Counted from the stretch's first letter, positions 54,008 to 63,753 are shown. The stretch: 64,000 bases of DNA from Pseudorhizobium tarimense (GCF_022968135.1 NZ_JALJRA010000007.1:124001-188000); one strand, 5' to 3'. Notes: generated by a model from the letters alone, not told the origin. Numbers and translations are program-made.

Positions 54008-56194
54008 ATGGATGTGACGAGCGGGACCGGACAGGACAAGGTGGAAGCACCTTCCTTCGACGAACTGATGGCAAGCCCGGACCGGTTCATTAACCGCGAG
54101 TTCTCTTGGCTGCAGTTCAACCGCCGCGTTCTGGAAGAGACGCTCAACACGGCCCACCCTCTGTTGGAGCGCGTCCGCTTCCTGTCAATTTCGGCCGCCA
54201 ACCTCGATGAGTTCTTCATGGTGCGCGTCGCCGGGCTGGAAGGCCAGGTGCGCCAGAGCATTGCCGTGCGAAGCCCCGACGGGAAGACGCCGGCCGAACA
54301 GCTTGACAGCATCCTTCAGGAGATCGACAATCTGCAGATGGAGCAGCAGGCCTCGCTGGCCGTGCTGCAGCAATATTTGGCGCAGGAAGATATCCTGATC
54401 GTGCGCCCGGCAGCGCTGTCGCAGGAAGATCGCGCCTGGCTCGCCAACGCCTTCGAGGAGGATCTTTTCCCGATCCTCACGCCGCTGTCGATTGACCCGG
54501 CGCACCCATTCCCCTTCATCCCGAATCTGGGCTTCTCGATCGCCCTGCAGCTCCACAGCCTGCATGGTCGCGATCCGATGACAGGTCTGCTTCGCCTGCC
54601 GCCAACACTCGATCGTTTCATCCGCCTTCCCGACGATGGCCCGACGACCCGCTACATCACACTTGAGGATGTCGTTGGTATGTTCACCAACCGCCTCTTC
54701 CCCGGTTACGAGGTGAAGGGTGCCGGCACCTTCCGCCTCATCCGCGACAGCGATATCGAGGTCGAGGAAGAGGCCGAAGATTTGGTCCGCTTCTTTGAAA
54801 CCGCCCTGAAGCGCCGCCGCCGCGGCAAGGTCATCCGCATCGAGACCGATTCCGAAATGCCGTCGGAACTGCGCCACTTCGTGGTGCAGGAACTGGGCGT
54901 GCCGGATAATCGCGTCGCGGTTCTCCCAGGTCTGCTGGCGCTCAATACGCTGTCGGAGATTGCAAAAGCGCCACGCGACGACCTTCGGTTCGAGCCTTAT
55001 AATGCGCGATTTCCCGAGCGCGTTCGCGATCACGCCGGAGACTGCTTCGGCGCGATCCGCGAAAAGGACATGGTGGTCCACCATCCGTACGAGAGCTTCG
55101 ACGTGGTGGTCCAGTTCCTCCTTCAGGCGGCGCGTGATCCGGATGTTCTGGCGATAAAGCAGACGCTCTACCGCACTTCCAATGACAGTCCGATCGTCCG
55201 CGCCCTGATCGATGCCGCCGAGATGGGCAAATCCGTCACCGCGCTCGTCGAGCTCAAGGCCCGTTTCGACGAGGAGGCCAACATCCGCTGGGCCCGCGAC
55301 CTCGAGCGCGCCGGCGTACAGGTCGTCTTCGGCTTCATCGAACTCAAGACTCACGCCAAGATGTCGATGGTGGTGCGCCGGGAAGAGGGCAGGCTTCGCA
55401 CCTATTGCCACCTCGGCACAGGCAACTATCACCCCGTTACGGCAAAAATCTACACCGACCTTTCCTTCTTCACCTGCAACCCGAAGATCGCCCACGACAT
55501 GGCGAATGTCTTCAACTTCATCACCGGCTATGGCGAGCCCGAAGACAGCATGAAGCTCGCTGTCTCGCCTTACACGCTGCGGCCGCGCATCCTGCGTCAC
55601 ATCGAGGAAGAGATTGTGCACGCCCGCGAGGGGCGTCCGGCCGCGATCTGGATGAAGATGAACTCGCTGGTCGATCCCGAGATCATCGATGCGCTCTACC
55701 GGGCAAGCCAGGCCGGCGTGGAGATCGATCTGGTTGTCCGAGGCATCTGCTGCTTGCGGCCACAGGTGAGGGGGCTGTCGGAGAATATCCGCGTCCGGTC
55801 CATCGTCGGCCGTTTTCTTGAGCACAGCCGGATCTTCTGCTTTGGCAACGGCTACGGTCTGCCCTCGGAACACGCGCTCGTCTACATCGGCTCTGCCGAC
55901 ATGATGCCACGCAATCTCGACCGGCGCGTCGAGACGCTGGTGCCGCTTTTAAACCCGACTGTGCATGAGCAAGTCCTGTCGCAGATCATGCTCGGCAACT
56001 TGATTGACAATCAGCAGAGCTACGAGATATTGCCCGACGGTACGTCCAGGCGCATCGAAGTGCGTCCGGGTGAGGAACCTTTCAACGCGCAGCAGTATTT
56101 CATGACCAATCCGAGCCTTTCCGGTCGTGGTGAAGCTCTGAAATCAAGTGCTCCAAAGCTGATTGCTGGCCTGATGGCCGGGCGCAGGAAATAA
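54008..56194 (+). CDS. ppk1: Polyphosphate kinase 1
   Basis: This 728-residue PPK1 transfers the gamma-phosphate of ATP to make long polyphosphate. It shows the four-domain arrangement starting [17 protein letters not shown]. The central catalytic part contains [17 protein letters not shown] and the autophosphorylated His449 in [10 protein letters not shown], then [11 protein letters not shown]. The C-terminal region has [15 protein letters not shown]. The ATG has a purine-rich site about 9 bases upstream. ppx follows 16 bases later, so synthesis and breakdown of polyphosphate are encoded together, as in E. coli. Confidence 0.97.
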   Translation: MDVTSGTGQDKVEAPSFDELMASPDRFINREFSWLQFNRRVLEETLNTAHPLLERVRFLSISAANLDEFFMVRVAGLEGQVRQSIAVRSPDGKTPAEQLDSILQEIDNLQMEQQASLAVLQQYLAQEDILIVRPAALSQEDRAWLANAFEEDLFPILTPLSIDPAHPFPFIPNLGFSIALQLHSLHGRDPMTGLLRLPPTLDRFIRLPDDGPTTRYITLEDVVGMFTNRLFPGYEVKGAGTFRLIRDSDIEVEEEAEDLVRFFETALKRRRRGKVIRIETDSEMPSELRHFVVQELGVPDNRVAVLPGLLALNTLSEIAKAPRDDLRFEPYNARFPERVRDHAGDCFGAIREKDMVVHHPYESFDVVVQFLLQAARDPDVLAIKQTLYRTSNDSPIVRALIDAAEMGKSVTALVELKARFDEEANIRWARDLERAGVQVVFGFIELKTHAKMSMVVRREEGRLRTYCHLGTGNYHPVTAKIYTDLSFFTCNPKIAHDMANVFNFITGYGEPEDSMKLAVSPYTLRPRILRHIEEEIVHAREGRPAAIWMKMNSLVDPEIIDALYRASQAGVEIDLVVRGICCLRPQVRGLSENIRVRSIVGRFLEHSRIFCFGNGYGLPSEHALVYIGSADMMPRNLDRRVETLVPLLNPTVHEQVLSQIMLGNLIDNQQSYEILPDGTSRRIEVRPGEEPFNAQQYFMTNPSLSGRGEALKSSAPKLIAGLMAGRRK

Positions 56195-56210
56195 GCCAGA
56201 AAAGGCATGC

Positions 56211-57731
56211 ATGGTTCGATCTGAAGCCCAAGGGCGGTTGCCGGGGATCGCCCCTGTCTCCGTCGTCGACATCGGTTCCAACTCTGTCCGTCTCGTTATC
56301 TATGAAGGGCTGTCACGCGCTCCCGCGATGCTTTTCAACGAGAAGGTTCTTTGCGGGCTCGGCAAGGGCTTGGCATCCACCGGCCGAATGGATTCGGCAG
56401 CGGTCGAGCGAGCGCTGAGCGCATTGCGGCGCTTCCGGGCGCTTTCCAACCAGGCGCGCGCCACCGATATCTTCGTTCTCGCTACCGCCGCCGCACGCGA
56501 AGCCTCCAACGGCTCCCGCTTCATCCGCGATGCCGAGGAGATCATCGGTCGAAAGGTGCAGGTGCTCACCGGCGAGGAAGAAGCGCTTTATTCCGCCTAT
56601 GGCGTCATCAGCGGCTTCCATGAGCCGGATGGCATCGCCGGAGATCTCGGTGGGGGCTCCCTCGAGCTCATCGATATTAAGGGTGAGAAGATCGGCCGCG
56701 GCATCACCCTGCCTCTCGGCGGCCTGCGCCTGTCGGAAACCTCGGGCCAATCGCTGGAGAAAGCGCGCGCGCTGGCGATCGACCACGTCGCAAAGGCCAA
56801 GTTCCTAAAGAATGGCGAAGGGCGCACCTTTTATGCCGTGGGTGGCACGTGGCGAAACATAGCCAAGCTGCACATGGAGATGACCGACTATCCGCTGCAC
56901 ATGATGCAGGGATACAAGGTCGGCGCCGACGAGCTTTCGGCATTCCTGGATACGATCATCGAAGGCAAAGAGCCCAAGCATCCCGCCTGGCAGGCTGTGT
57001 CCAAGAACCGCCGTGCGCTGCTTCCGTTCGGCGCCGTGGCGATGCAGGAGGTGCTGCGTGCGATGAAGCCGTCGCACATCGCCTTCTCCGCACAAGGCGT
57101 GCGCGAAGGCTACCTTTATTCGCTTCTGTCCGACGAGGAGAAGGCGTCCGACCCGCTGCTGGTGGCAGCCGATCAGCTCGCTATCCTGCGCGCTCGCTCG
57201 CCCGAACATGCCCGCGAACTCGCGGCCTGGACCGGTCGGATGGTGCCGCTCTTCGGCATCGAGGAGAGCGAGGAAGAAAGCCGCTACCGCCAGGCCGCCT
57301 GCCTGTTGGCCGACATCAGCTGGCGCGCCCATCCCGATTACCGCGGCCCCCAGGCGCTCAATCTGATTGCCCACTCGTCGCTGGTCGGCATCACGCATCC
57401 TGGTCGCGCTTACCTCGCGCTGGCCAATTACCACCGCTTCGAAGGGCTACAGGACGACGGCGCCTCAAGCAGCTTCGCCTCCATCACGACGCCGCGTTAC
57501 GTCGATCTGGCAAAGCTTCTCGGCGGCATGCTGCGCGTCCTCTACCTGTTTTCTGCTTCCATGCCGGGCATCGTCAACAGCCTGGCCTTCCGTCCCGCAA
57601 GCGATCCCGATCTCGACCTGGAATTCGTCGTGCCGCACGAGCATGCGGATTTCGCCGGTGAGCGCCTCGACGGCCGCCTCCAGCAGCTCGCCAAGCTGAC
57701 CGGCAAGCGTCTGGGCTTCAGGTTTGAATAG
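56211..57731 (+). CDS. ppx: Exopolyphosphatase (Ppx/GppA family)
   Basis: This 506-residue actin-fold phosphohydrolase releases phosphate from polyphosphate ends and may also act on pppGpp. Phosphate-loop motifs are VVDIGSNSVRLVIYE at the N-terminus, DLGGGSLELIDI near residue 145, and FYAVGGTWRNIAK. A helical HD-like C-terminal domain follows. It lies 16 bases after ppk and ends near a large palindrome. The length matches the family, and both phosphate-binding loops appear intact. Confidence 0.94.
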   Translation: MVRSEAQGRLPGIAPVSVVDIGSNSVRLVIYEGLSRAPAMLFNEKVLCGLGKGLASTGRMDSAAVERALSALRRFRALSNQARATDIFVLATAAAREASNGSRFIRDAEEIIGRKVQVLTGEEEALYSAYGVISGFHEPDGIAGDLGGGSLELIDIKGEKIGRGITLPLGGLRLSETSGQSLEKARALAIDHVAKAKFLKNGEGRTFYAVGGTWRNIAKLHMEMTDYPLHMMQGYKVGADELSAFLDTIIEGKEPKHPAWQAVSKNRRALLPFGAVAMQEVLRAMKPSHIAFSAQGVREGYLYSLLSDEEKASDPLLVAADQLAILRARSPEHARELAAWTGRMVPLFGIEESEEESRYRQAACLLADISWRAHPDYRGPQALNLIAHSSLVGITHPGRAYLALANYHRFEGLQDDGASSSFASITTPRYVDLAKLLGGMLRVLYLFSASMPGIVNSLAFRPASDPDLDLEFVVPHEHADFAGERLDGRLQQLAKLTGKRLGFRFE

Positions 57732-57735
57732 CGCA

Positions 57736-57759
57736 CCTCTCCCCGCGAGCGGGGAGAGG
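57736..57759. repeat. Palindromic element after ppx
   Basis: An uninterrupted palindrome CCTCTCCCCGC / GCGGGGAGAGG, with 11 complementary positions on each side of a two-base centre, starts 5 bases after the ppx stop. Such CTCCCCGC palindromes occur widely between genes of Rhizobiales. It has no T-tract, so it is more likely a dispersed palindromic unit or RNA end-protecting hairpin than a standard terminator. It separates ppx from the converging esterase gene. Confidence 0.7.
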
Positions 57760-57785
57760 CAAGATCCAGAAGATCGGCGGACGCC

Positions 57786-59141
57786 TCACTTGGCTGCGAG
57801 AAAATCTCCCACTTCCAGCAGCACGAACTCGTTATCGTCGGCCTTGTCCAGCGCACGGCCGGCAGAGAAGGGGAGGTTGTTGTCGTTGCCGACGACGATA
57901 TGCGTCGTGTCGATGACGTCGACATCCTCGATTGTCACGAACGGCATGTCGTAGAAGCCTTCGCCGCCGCCCTGGCGCGCGACACCCTTCGGATCCTTGA
58001 TCTGCATGAGGTCGATGTAGCCGATCTTACGCACGGCCTTGTCGACGTTCTCGTCGCTCATCTCGATCTTGTAGATGCGCTTGTGCTTGGCGGGCGTGGC
58101 AAAGCAGGCTGGTTCCGGCTTCTTCGGGTCGGCGCAGGCGCGATCTGCCGTACCGGCGCCATTGTCGCGCTCGATTACCAGCGCCGTCGTATCGTCGATC
58201 ATGTTGAAGTCGCCGATCGCTTCGCCGCCTTCCGACAGCGGATAAAGCCAGGAGCGGCCGGTCCAGGCCTTGGAGGCCGTGTCGAACTCGACGATGCGCA
58301 GCGCCGTCATGCCGTCGGCGGTTTCAACCGTCCCGTCATCCTTGTAGAGTGGGCCTTCGAGCAGGCCGTAGAGCTTGGAGCCGTCCGCCGACATCGCCAG
58401 ACCCTCGTAGCCACCGGAGCGCTTCAGGTTGAAGCTTGGCATCTCGGCCGTCGGGTTGGCCGGCAGGACGAGTGTAGGATTGTCCGGCGACTTCACCTCC
58501 GTCTCACCCACCTTGGTGGCTATCACGTCTGTCAGTTTGCCATCCTTGGTGAACTTCAGGAGGTAGGGCCCGAATTCCTCGCCCACCCAAAAACCATCCG
58601 CCACTGGCTGGATCGATTCCACGTCAAAATCGGCGCCAGTCAGATAGCGGTTGTCGCTGCCTTCAAGCACGATCGGGAAGGGAGCCTTCTTGTCCGGGTC
58701 CGAGAGGAAGACGGTGTTGATCCGCTCGACGGTGCCGCTTTCCCAGTCGAAACGGATGTTGTGCAGCATCAGCGCCGCATCGCTGGAGTTGATCTTGGAA
58801 CCGAAGCCGTTATCCGACAGGCTCCAGAAGGTGCCGTCCGGCATAGTCTTAATGCCGGAAAAACCCTGTATCGGCTGGCCGTCGAAAGGGAGCGAGAGGC
58901 CGGTGGTCCGTACGCCGTCTTTGCCGGGAACGGTCCCCATGCCCTCGGCCCGCTTGCGGTCAGCGGTGGTGAACTTGCCGGAGGTCTTCAAGTGTTCCGG
59001 CGCGTCTTCCGGTGCCGCAATGATGATGTTTGCCGGCAGGATGGCGTGGGAAACGAGCGTGGCGGGAAAGGCTTTTTCTTCCGCCAGACCCTGGCTTGCC
59101 GAAAGGGCAACGAGTGCGACGGATGCGAGCAGTGTTCTCAT
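57786..59141 (-). CDS. Exported esterase-like/phytase-like protein (PF13449 type)
   Basis: This is a 451-residue protein with a signal peptide (MRTLLASVALVALSASQGLAEE) and a phytase-like six-bladed propeller of the esterase-like activity of phytase family. Segments include LPFDGQPIQGFSGIKTM, FWSLSDNGFGSK, GFWVGEEFGPYLLKF and YEGLAMSADGSKLYG. A Cys pair (ACADPKKPEPACF) may form a disulfide. The role could be hydrolysis of phosphate esters in the periplasm, and this has not been shown for the family as a whole. The start at 59141 was chosen for the signal peptide. The frame is open to 59186. It converges with ppk-ppx, which may point to shared phosphate physiology. Confidence 0.85.
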   Translation of the reverse strand: MRTLLASVALVALSASQGLAEEKAFPATLVSHAILPANIIIAAPEDAPEHLKTSGKFTTADRKRAEGMGTVPGKDGVRTTGLSLPFDGQPIQGFSGIKTMPDGTFWSLSDNGFGSKINSSDAALMLHNIRFDWESGTVERINTVFLSDPDKKAPFPIVLEGSDNRYLTGADFDVESIQPVADGFWVGEEFGPYLLKFTKDGKLTDVIATKVGETEVKSPDNPTLVLPANPTAEMPSFNLKRSGGYEGLAMSADGSKLYGLLEGPLYKDDGTVETADGMTALRIVEFDTASKAWTGRSWLYPLSEGGEAIGDFNMIDDTTALVIERDNGAGTADRACADPKKPEPACFATPAKHKRIYKIEMSDENVDKAVRKIGYIDLMQIKDPKGVARQGGGEGFYDMPFVTIEDVDVIDTTHIVVGNDNNLPFSAGRALDKADDNEFVLLEVGDFLAAK

Positions 59142-59240
59142 CGTGAGAGCCCCAAAAAGGTTGAACACGCTTTCCCTAGGACGCATGCATGACGGGTGCT
59201 TGATGGCTGGTTGACGCTTTGATGAAGGTTGCTGTGATCG

Positions 59241-60082
59241 TCAGGCGACGCGGCTGAGCGCCATCCAGTGCCCGGGCGTCATCCCGTAGGTCTTCTTGAA
59301 GTGGCGGGTGAAATGCGCCTGGTCCGAGAAGCCGGAAGCGGCCGCGGACTCCGCAAGGCTCGCGCCACCGGCCATCTCGCGCCGTGCCCGGTCGAGCCGT
59401 CGCATCACGAGATAACGGTGCGGGCTCGTGCCCAGCAGGCGGCGGAACTGTCGCGCCAGTTCGTACCGGTTGAGCCCTGCCACATCCTCCAGATCCGCTG
59501 AGGACACGTCATCCGTGGCATGCGCATCGAGATAGTCCTTCGAGCGTGCGACAGCCCGCTGTGCCAGCACGCCAACCGGCGTGGTGGAAAGCGCCCCATG
59601 CCGCTGCAGCCCGGCGGCGATCCGCATCAGCGCGTCGTCCAGAAGGAGATCCTGCGGCGCCTGCGCCAGATCCTCTAGCAGCTCCGCCAGCGCCTGCCGC
59701 AACGACGGATCGCTCACCACGGGGTCGGCCACGAAGGGCAGGGACTTCCCCTCGCGCCCGCACGCGGCACCGATCAGATCCGGCGGCAAATAAAGCATCC
59801 GGTAGACGAGCCGGTCCGCCGTCCCGGCGGCGCCGTCATGCACTTCGTCCGATACCGGAAGGCCTGCACGCCCGAAACGGTGATCCCCAGCGCATAGGTA
59901 TCGTGCCGGTGCGGCGAGAAGCCGTTGCCGTGGAAGCGCGCCGCGATCCGCTCGATGCCGCGCCAGGGCGCTGACAGCTCGATCCGGTCGTCCTGCGGTT
60001 TGCACGAACATGCAAGACCACCTGCCGCTCCGGTTGCTAGGCGCTTGCCCTCCTCGATACCGCAAATGGAGTTTTCCCGCAT
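59241..60082 (-). pseudogene. Broken AraC-family regulator
   Basis: The C-terminal two-thirds are intact: a linker, then two helix-turn-helix units (DVAGLNRYELARQFRRLLG, and AAASGFSDQAHFTRHFKKTYG). The N-terminal cupin-like sensor lies in another frame. From about 60000 to 59850 it reads GIERIAARFHGNGF, PHRHDTYALGITVSG, FRYR, and then the frame shifts near 59847, where DEVHDGAAGTADRLV continues in the other frame. Compared with typical homologues, about 18-20 residues between FRYR and the HPDEVHDG loop also seem to be missing, so a small deletion caused the shift. The ATG taken as the 5' end (60082) is uncertain. The product should be non-functional. Confidence 0.75.
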
Positions 60083-60486
60083 GTTCGACACCAAGATCGC
60101 CATCGTTTTACGCAACGACCTTGCCCAGTAGCAGGCGCTGAACGTGACCGCCTTCCTGACAAGCGGCCTCGTCGCCCAATATCCGGAGGTGATCGGCGAA
60201 GCTTACCGGGATGCAGCCGGCCATGTCTACAACAGCCTGACGATCCAGCCGATGGTGATCCTGAGTGCGGACCAGGACGTCTTGCGCATCATCTTGCCGC
60301 GCGCTCGAGCGCGACATCACCACCTCGCTCTACATCGAGGAAATGTTCGCCACCGGCCACGACGCCGCCAACCGCGAGGTCTTCGCACAGTTCTCGCCGG
60401 AAGACGCCAAAGTGGTCGGTATCGCGCTGCGCGCCGACAAGAAGCTCGTTGACAAGATCACCAAGGGGGCGAAGCTCCACGGCTGA
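60081..60486 (+). pseudogene. Broken DUF2000-family gene
   Basis: Forward translation gives MFDTKIAIVLRNDLAQ, an in-frame TAG at 60129-60131, then ALNVTAFLTSGLVAQYPEVIG, HVYNSLTIQPMVILSADQD, and after a frameshift near 60295 ALERDITTSLYIEEMFATGH through DKKLVDKITKGAKLHG. This is a DUF2000 protein of normal length interrupted by one stop and one shift. The stop sits where homologues usually have a Trp (TGG to TAG is a single change). DUF2000 is often divergent from an AraC regulator, as here. Both genes of the pair are inactivated, so the locus is decaying. Confidence 0.85.
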
Positions 60487-60547
60487 AGGTGAGGGCGTTG
60501 CAGGCCTGACTAAGGATGGTCGCGCGAGGTCCGCCGCCTAGAGATTT

Positions 60548-61696
60548 TTAGGAAAGCTCCACCGCCTCGACCTTCTTGTCGACGAAGCGAAGGGCCACGC
60601 CGCCGGAGATGAGCTTCAGCGCGGTGTCGCCGAAGAGTTCGCGCCGCCAGCCGGAAAGCGCGGCGACCTCGGCCGTTTCGCCTTCCGCCGCAATCTTTTC
60701 CAGGTCGTCTGTGTTGGCGATCACCTTTGCGGCGACGCCCTCCTTGTCGGAGATCAGCCGCAGCAGCACCTTCAGGAGCTCGACGGCGGCACCTGTGCCT
60801 TCCGGCGAGCGCACGTGCTTCGGCGCATGCGGCATCTCCGACTTCGGCAGGGCAAGGGCTGCATTGACAGCCTCGATCACTGCGGTGCCGGAGGCCGAGC
60901 GCTCCCAGCCCTTGGGGATGGTCCGCAGGCGGGAAAGCGCTTCGGCATCCTTCGGCTGCTGCTGGGCGATCTCGTAGATTCCGTCGTCCTTCAGCACCCG
61001 CGAGCGCGGCACGTTTCGGCTGCGCGCTTCCCGCTCGCGCCAGGCGGCGACGTACTTCAGGATGGCGAGCTCGCTCGGCTTGCGCAGCCGCGCCTTCAGC
61101 CGCAGCCAGGCATCGTCCGGGTGGATGTCGTAGGTGTTGGCCGATTCTAGGATCGCCATCTCCTCCGTCAGCCAGCCGGCTCGGCCTTCCCGCTCCAGCT
61201 GCGCCTTGAGGAACTGGTAAACGTCGCGCAGATGCGTCACGTCGGCCAGCGCATAGTCGAGCTGCTTGTCGGAAAGCGGCCGCCGGCTCCAGTCGGTGAA
61301 GCGCGAGGACTTGTCGATCTGGGTGCCCGTTACCCGCTGCACCAGCTGGTCGTAGGAGACACTGTCGCCGAAGCCACAGACCATGGCGGCCACCTGCGTG
61401 TCGAAGATCGGGTGCGGCACGAGATTGCCAAGGTGATGGATGATCTCGATGTCCTGGCGCGCCGCATGGAAGACCTTAACCACCTTCGTGTCGGCCATCA
61501 ACTCAAAGAAGGGCGCAAGATCCAGACCCTTGGCGAGCGGGTCGACCAGCACTTCCATCGTCGGGCTCGCCATCTGGATCAGGCAGAGCTGCGGCCAGAA
61601 CGTCGTTTCTCTCAGAAACTCTGTATCGATGGTGATGAAGTCGGATTGGGCAAGCGCCCGGCAGGCGTCCTTAAGGGCGGCAGTGGTTTCGATCAT
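60548..61696 (-). CDS. rnd: Ribonuclease D
   Basis: This 382-residue 3'-5' exoribonuclease of the DEDDy type trims tRNA and other small RNAs. The acidic residues are in ITIDTEFLRE (Asp and Glu), VFHAARQDIEI (second Asp region), and DYALADVTHLRDVY (Tyr and Asp). An HRDC domain follows (KPSELAILKYVAAWRE, TIPKGWERS). A second helical part closes the chain. The length is typical. The start at 61696 gives the conserved short N-terminus. It has 77 bases to the MFS gene on the same strand. Confidence 0.95.
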   Translation of the reverse strand: MIETTAALKDACRALAQSDFITIDTEFLRETTFWPQLCLIQMASPTMEVLVDPLAKGLDLAPFFELMADTKVVKVFHAARQDIEIIHHLGNLVPHPIFDTQVAAMVCGFGDSVSYDQLVQRVTGTQIDKSSRFTDWSRRPLSDKQLDYALADVTHLRDVYQFLKAQLEREGRAGWLTEEMAILESANTYDIHPDDAWLRLKARLRKPSELAILKYVAAWREREARSRNVPRSRVLKDDGIYEIAQQQPKDAEALSRLRTIPKGWERSASGTAVIEAVNAALALPKSEMPHAPKHVRSPEGTGAAVELLKVLLRLISDKEGVAAKVIANTDDLEKIAAEGETAEVAALSGWRRELFGDTALKLISGGVALRFVDKKVEAVELS

Positions 61697-61773
61697 CAGT
61701 CCGTCGCGTCAATTCGTCAAAAGATCGGCCTTCCTTCTCCTTCCGCTCGCATATGTCAATACAACCGGGCCGA

Positions 61774-63012
61774 TCAGCGCCGATCTTCCTTACCCGAGGG
61801 CGCGGCAAGCTTGTTGAAATAGGCGGAAGTGCGAAGCAGTGCACGGAAGCGACGCGGACGCTCTTCCGGCGGCACCGGCGGACGGGTCGCCATCCGCCGC
61901 AGCGTGTAGATGGCAAATCCGGCAAAGACGAAGGATGTGTAGACGAAGAAGACGTCCGCCCCGATGAACTGCAGCATCAAGGCCGCGAGCAACGGCCCAA
62001 CGGTTGCGCCCATGGACCAGTAGAACAGCAGGCCGGCAGACATCAGCGCATGCTCGCCATCCCGCGCGTGATCGTTGCCGTGCGCCGAACAGAGCGAATA
62101 GAGCGGCATCGAGAAGGCGCCGAACAGGAAGACGCCGATGATATTGGCCATCTCGCTCGTTCCGGCGCCGAAGGAAAGATAGGCGCCCGTGATGATGGAG
62201 CCGATCGTCGTCCAGAGGATCACCTTTCGACGGTCCAGCCGGTCGGAATAGATGCCGAGCGGATATTGCAGCACCACACCGCCGATGATGCCGGCGCTCA
62301 TGAACGTCGCGATCGAGGTGATGCTCATGCCGATTGCTTCGCCGTAGATCGGCCCGATGTTGCGGAAGGCCGCCATGGCAAGGCCTACGCATGTGACGCC
62401 GACGACCGCCAGCGGCGAAATCCGCCACACCGCCAGAAGGTCAAAGCGGATCGCATCGGGCGGGGAGGGGCTGGAGCGGTCGGCAAGCGAGATCGGCACG
62501 AGAGACAGCGTCATGGCGATCGCGATCATGCTGAAGATCACGCTCCCCTCGATCCCGGCAACCGGAATGACGTACTGCGCCGCCGTCACCGACCCGAGGT
62601 CGACCAGGCGGTAGATCGACAGCGTCCGCGCGCGGTTGGCGTTCGTGACCTTGGCGTTGATCCAGCTTTCGACGGTTGCAAACAGGCTGGCGACCGCGAT
62701 CCCGATCAGGAAGCGCATCAGGAGCCAGAAGAGCGGGTCGATGATCAGCGACATGGATAGAGAACAGGATGCAGCGATCGCCGCCATGGCGGAGAAGGTC
62801 CGGATGTGCCCGATCTGGCGCAGCAGCCTGGTGACATAGATGCAGCCGATGGCGAAGCCGACGCTGTAGCCGGCGCCGATCATGCCGATCAGGGCAGGGG
62901 AAAAGCCTTCATGCGATCCCCGAAGGGCAATGAACGTACCTTGCAGTCCGTTGCCGCCGATCAGGATGCCGGCAGTGGCAAGCAGGGGAATGAGCGGACG
63001 GATATGGCTCAT
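61774..63012 (-). CDS. MFS transporter (YcaD-like)
   Basis: This 412-residue major facilitator protein has 12 predicted helices. Features are LLATAGILIGGNGLQGTFIALR at the start, a cytoplasmic loop TRLLRQIGHIRTFS after helix 2, WINAKVTNANRARTLS in the middle, and PLGIYSDRLDRRKVI. This pattern resembles the YcaD/UMF group of small-molecule transporters. The substrate cannot be given. The C-terminal tail is Arg/Pro-rich and cytoplasmic. It stands alone between rnd and the SH3-domain gene. Confidence 0.85.
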   Translation of the reverse strand: MSHIRPLIPLLATAGILIGGNGLQGTFIALRGSHEGFSPALIGMIGAGYSVGFAIGCIYVTRLLRQIGHIRTFSAMAAIAASCSLSMSLIIDPLFWLLMRFLIGIAVASLFATVESWINAKVTNANRARTLSIYRLVDLGSVTAAQYVIPVAGIEGSVIFSMIAIAMTLSLVPISLADRSSPSPPDAIRFDLLAVWRISPLAVVGVTCVGLAMAAFRNIGPIYGEAIGMSITSIATFMSAGIIGGVVLQYPLGIYSDRLDRRKVILWTTIGSIITGAYLSFGAGTSEMANIIGVFLFGAFSMPLYSLCSAHGNDHARDGEHALMSAGLLFYWSMGATVGPLLAALMLQFIGADVFFVYTSFVFAGFAIYTLRRMATRPPVPPEERPRRFRALLRTSAYFNKLAAPSGKEDRR

Positions 63013-63122
63013 GCGGAACTTCCGGAGGGCTGCGACTCGCAGACGCTCGCGCAGGACCGCGCAATCATAAGCCAGTAGCGCCGCCGCTGTCTTGCCAAAA
63101 TCAGCGAAGGGTAGTGGTCACG

Positions 63123-63656
63123 TTACTGGCCGCTGACGAACCGCCGGTCGACCCATCCTTCCCAGCCCTCGACCCGGACCTTCTGCCAGCCGTCGGTGGC
63201 ATAGGGCAGAAAGGCGATGTCGCACTGGTTAGGGGGGAGGGTAGTCACCACCTGCGACTGCGGCGAAGGCCAGCGCCGAAGGTTCAGCCGGTCATTCGAA
63301 GAGACGCCGGTAACGCAATAAAGCGATGGCGAAACCATGGAAATATACCGGCTGTGAACCCATCCGGTGTCGTGCCGTGCTTCCACCGGGCACCAGTCGC
63401 CATGACACGCGCCGGTCACGATCACGCCGCAGTCATTGTGCCGCAGCCTGCTGGCGATGCTCGCTTTGGCGCTCGGCTGTCGCCGCACGTTCAAAACATC
63501 GTCTGCCCTGATGTTCACGACGCAATGCTCCTCGCCCGAAACGACCTGGGCGTCGGCGGTACCGGAAGTCGGGAAAGCCGCAGGCGCGAGCGCGCTCAGC
63601 GCAATATGGAAGAGAAGGAAGAAGGGTTTAGAAGCTCGCTGCGGTAAGGTAGGCAT
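63123..63656 (-). CDS. Exported protein with two bacterial SH3 domains
   Basis: This is a 177-residue protein with a signal-like hydrophobic N-terminus (PFFLLFHIALSALAPAAF) and two SH3b repeats. The first has VLNVRRQPSAKASIASRLRH and GWVHSRYISMV. The second has RLNLRRWPSPQSQVVTTL and GWVDRRFVSGQ at the end. Six Cys may form disulfides. SH3b domains often bind cell-wall peptides. The start at 63656 has GGAG five bases upstream. A longer frame to 63719 adds residues before the signal region and overlaps a possible small gene. Confidence 0.82.
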   Translation of the reverse strand: MPTLPQRASKPFFLLFHIALSALAPAAFPTSGTADAQVVSGEEHCVVNIRADDVLNVRRQPSAKASIASRLRHNDCGVIVTGACHGDWCPVEARHDTGWVHSRYISMVSPSLYCVTGVSSNDRLNLRRWPSPQSQVVTTLPPNQCDIAFLPYATDGWQKVRVEGWEGWVDRRFVSGQ

Positions 63657-63753
63657 GGTTGCTCCGATCCGCATCGGCGTGCTTTGCAAGCAGGGGAGCG
63701 CCGGCGAGGAAGATCGCAAGAGCGAGTATGAATACTGGGCCCTGAAGCGGCAT
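63628..63753 (-). CDS. Possible 41-residue membrane peptide
   Basis: A short reverse frame starts at ATG 63753 with a perfect GGAGGA seven bases upstream and ends at TAA 63628-63630. The product MPLQGPVFILALAIFLAGAP continues LLAKHADADRSNH and has one strong hydrophobic helix (residues 5-22) with a polar tail. It overlaps the start of the SH3-domain gene by 29 bases, and that gene's Shine-Dalgarno is inside it, which suggests coupled translation. No family is recognised. The ribosome site is the main support. Confidence 0.45.
   Translation of the reverse strand: MPLQGPVFILALAIFLAGAPLLAKHADADRSNHAYLTAASF

Noticed and set aside
54185..55873. Open frame of 562 codons on the reverse strand
   Set aside because: It lies wholly antisense to ppk, whose motifs are intact. 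The translation has no recognisable domain and reflects high GC content.
57900..59192. Open frame of 430 codons on the forward strand
   Set aside because: Antisense to the phytase-like gene, which has a signal peptide and family motifs.
61753..62760. Open frame of 335 codons on the forward strand
   Set aside because: Antisense to the MFS gene. The translation is Asp/Arg/His-rich, which is typical of a reverse reading of a membrane protein.
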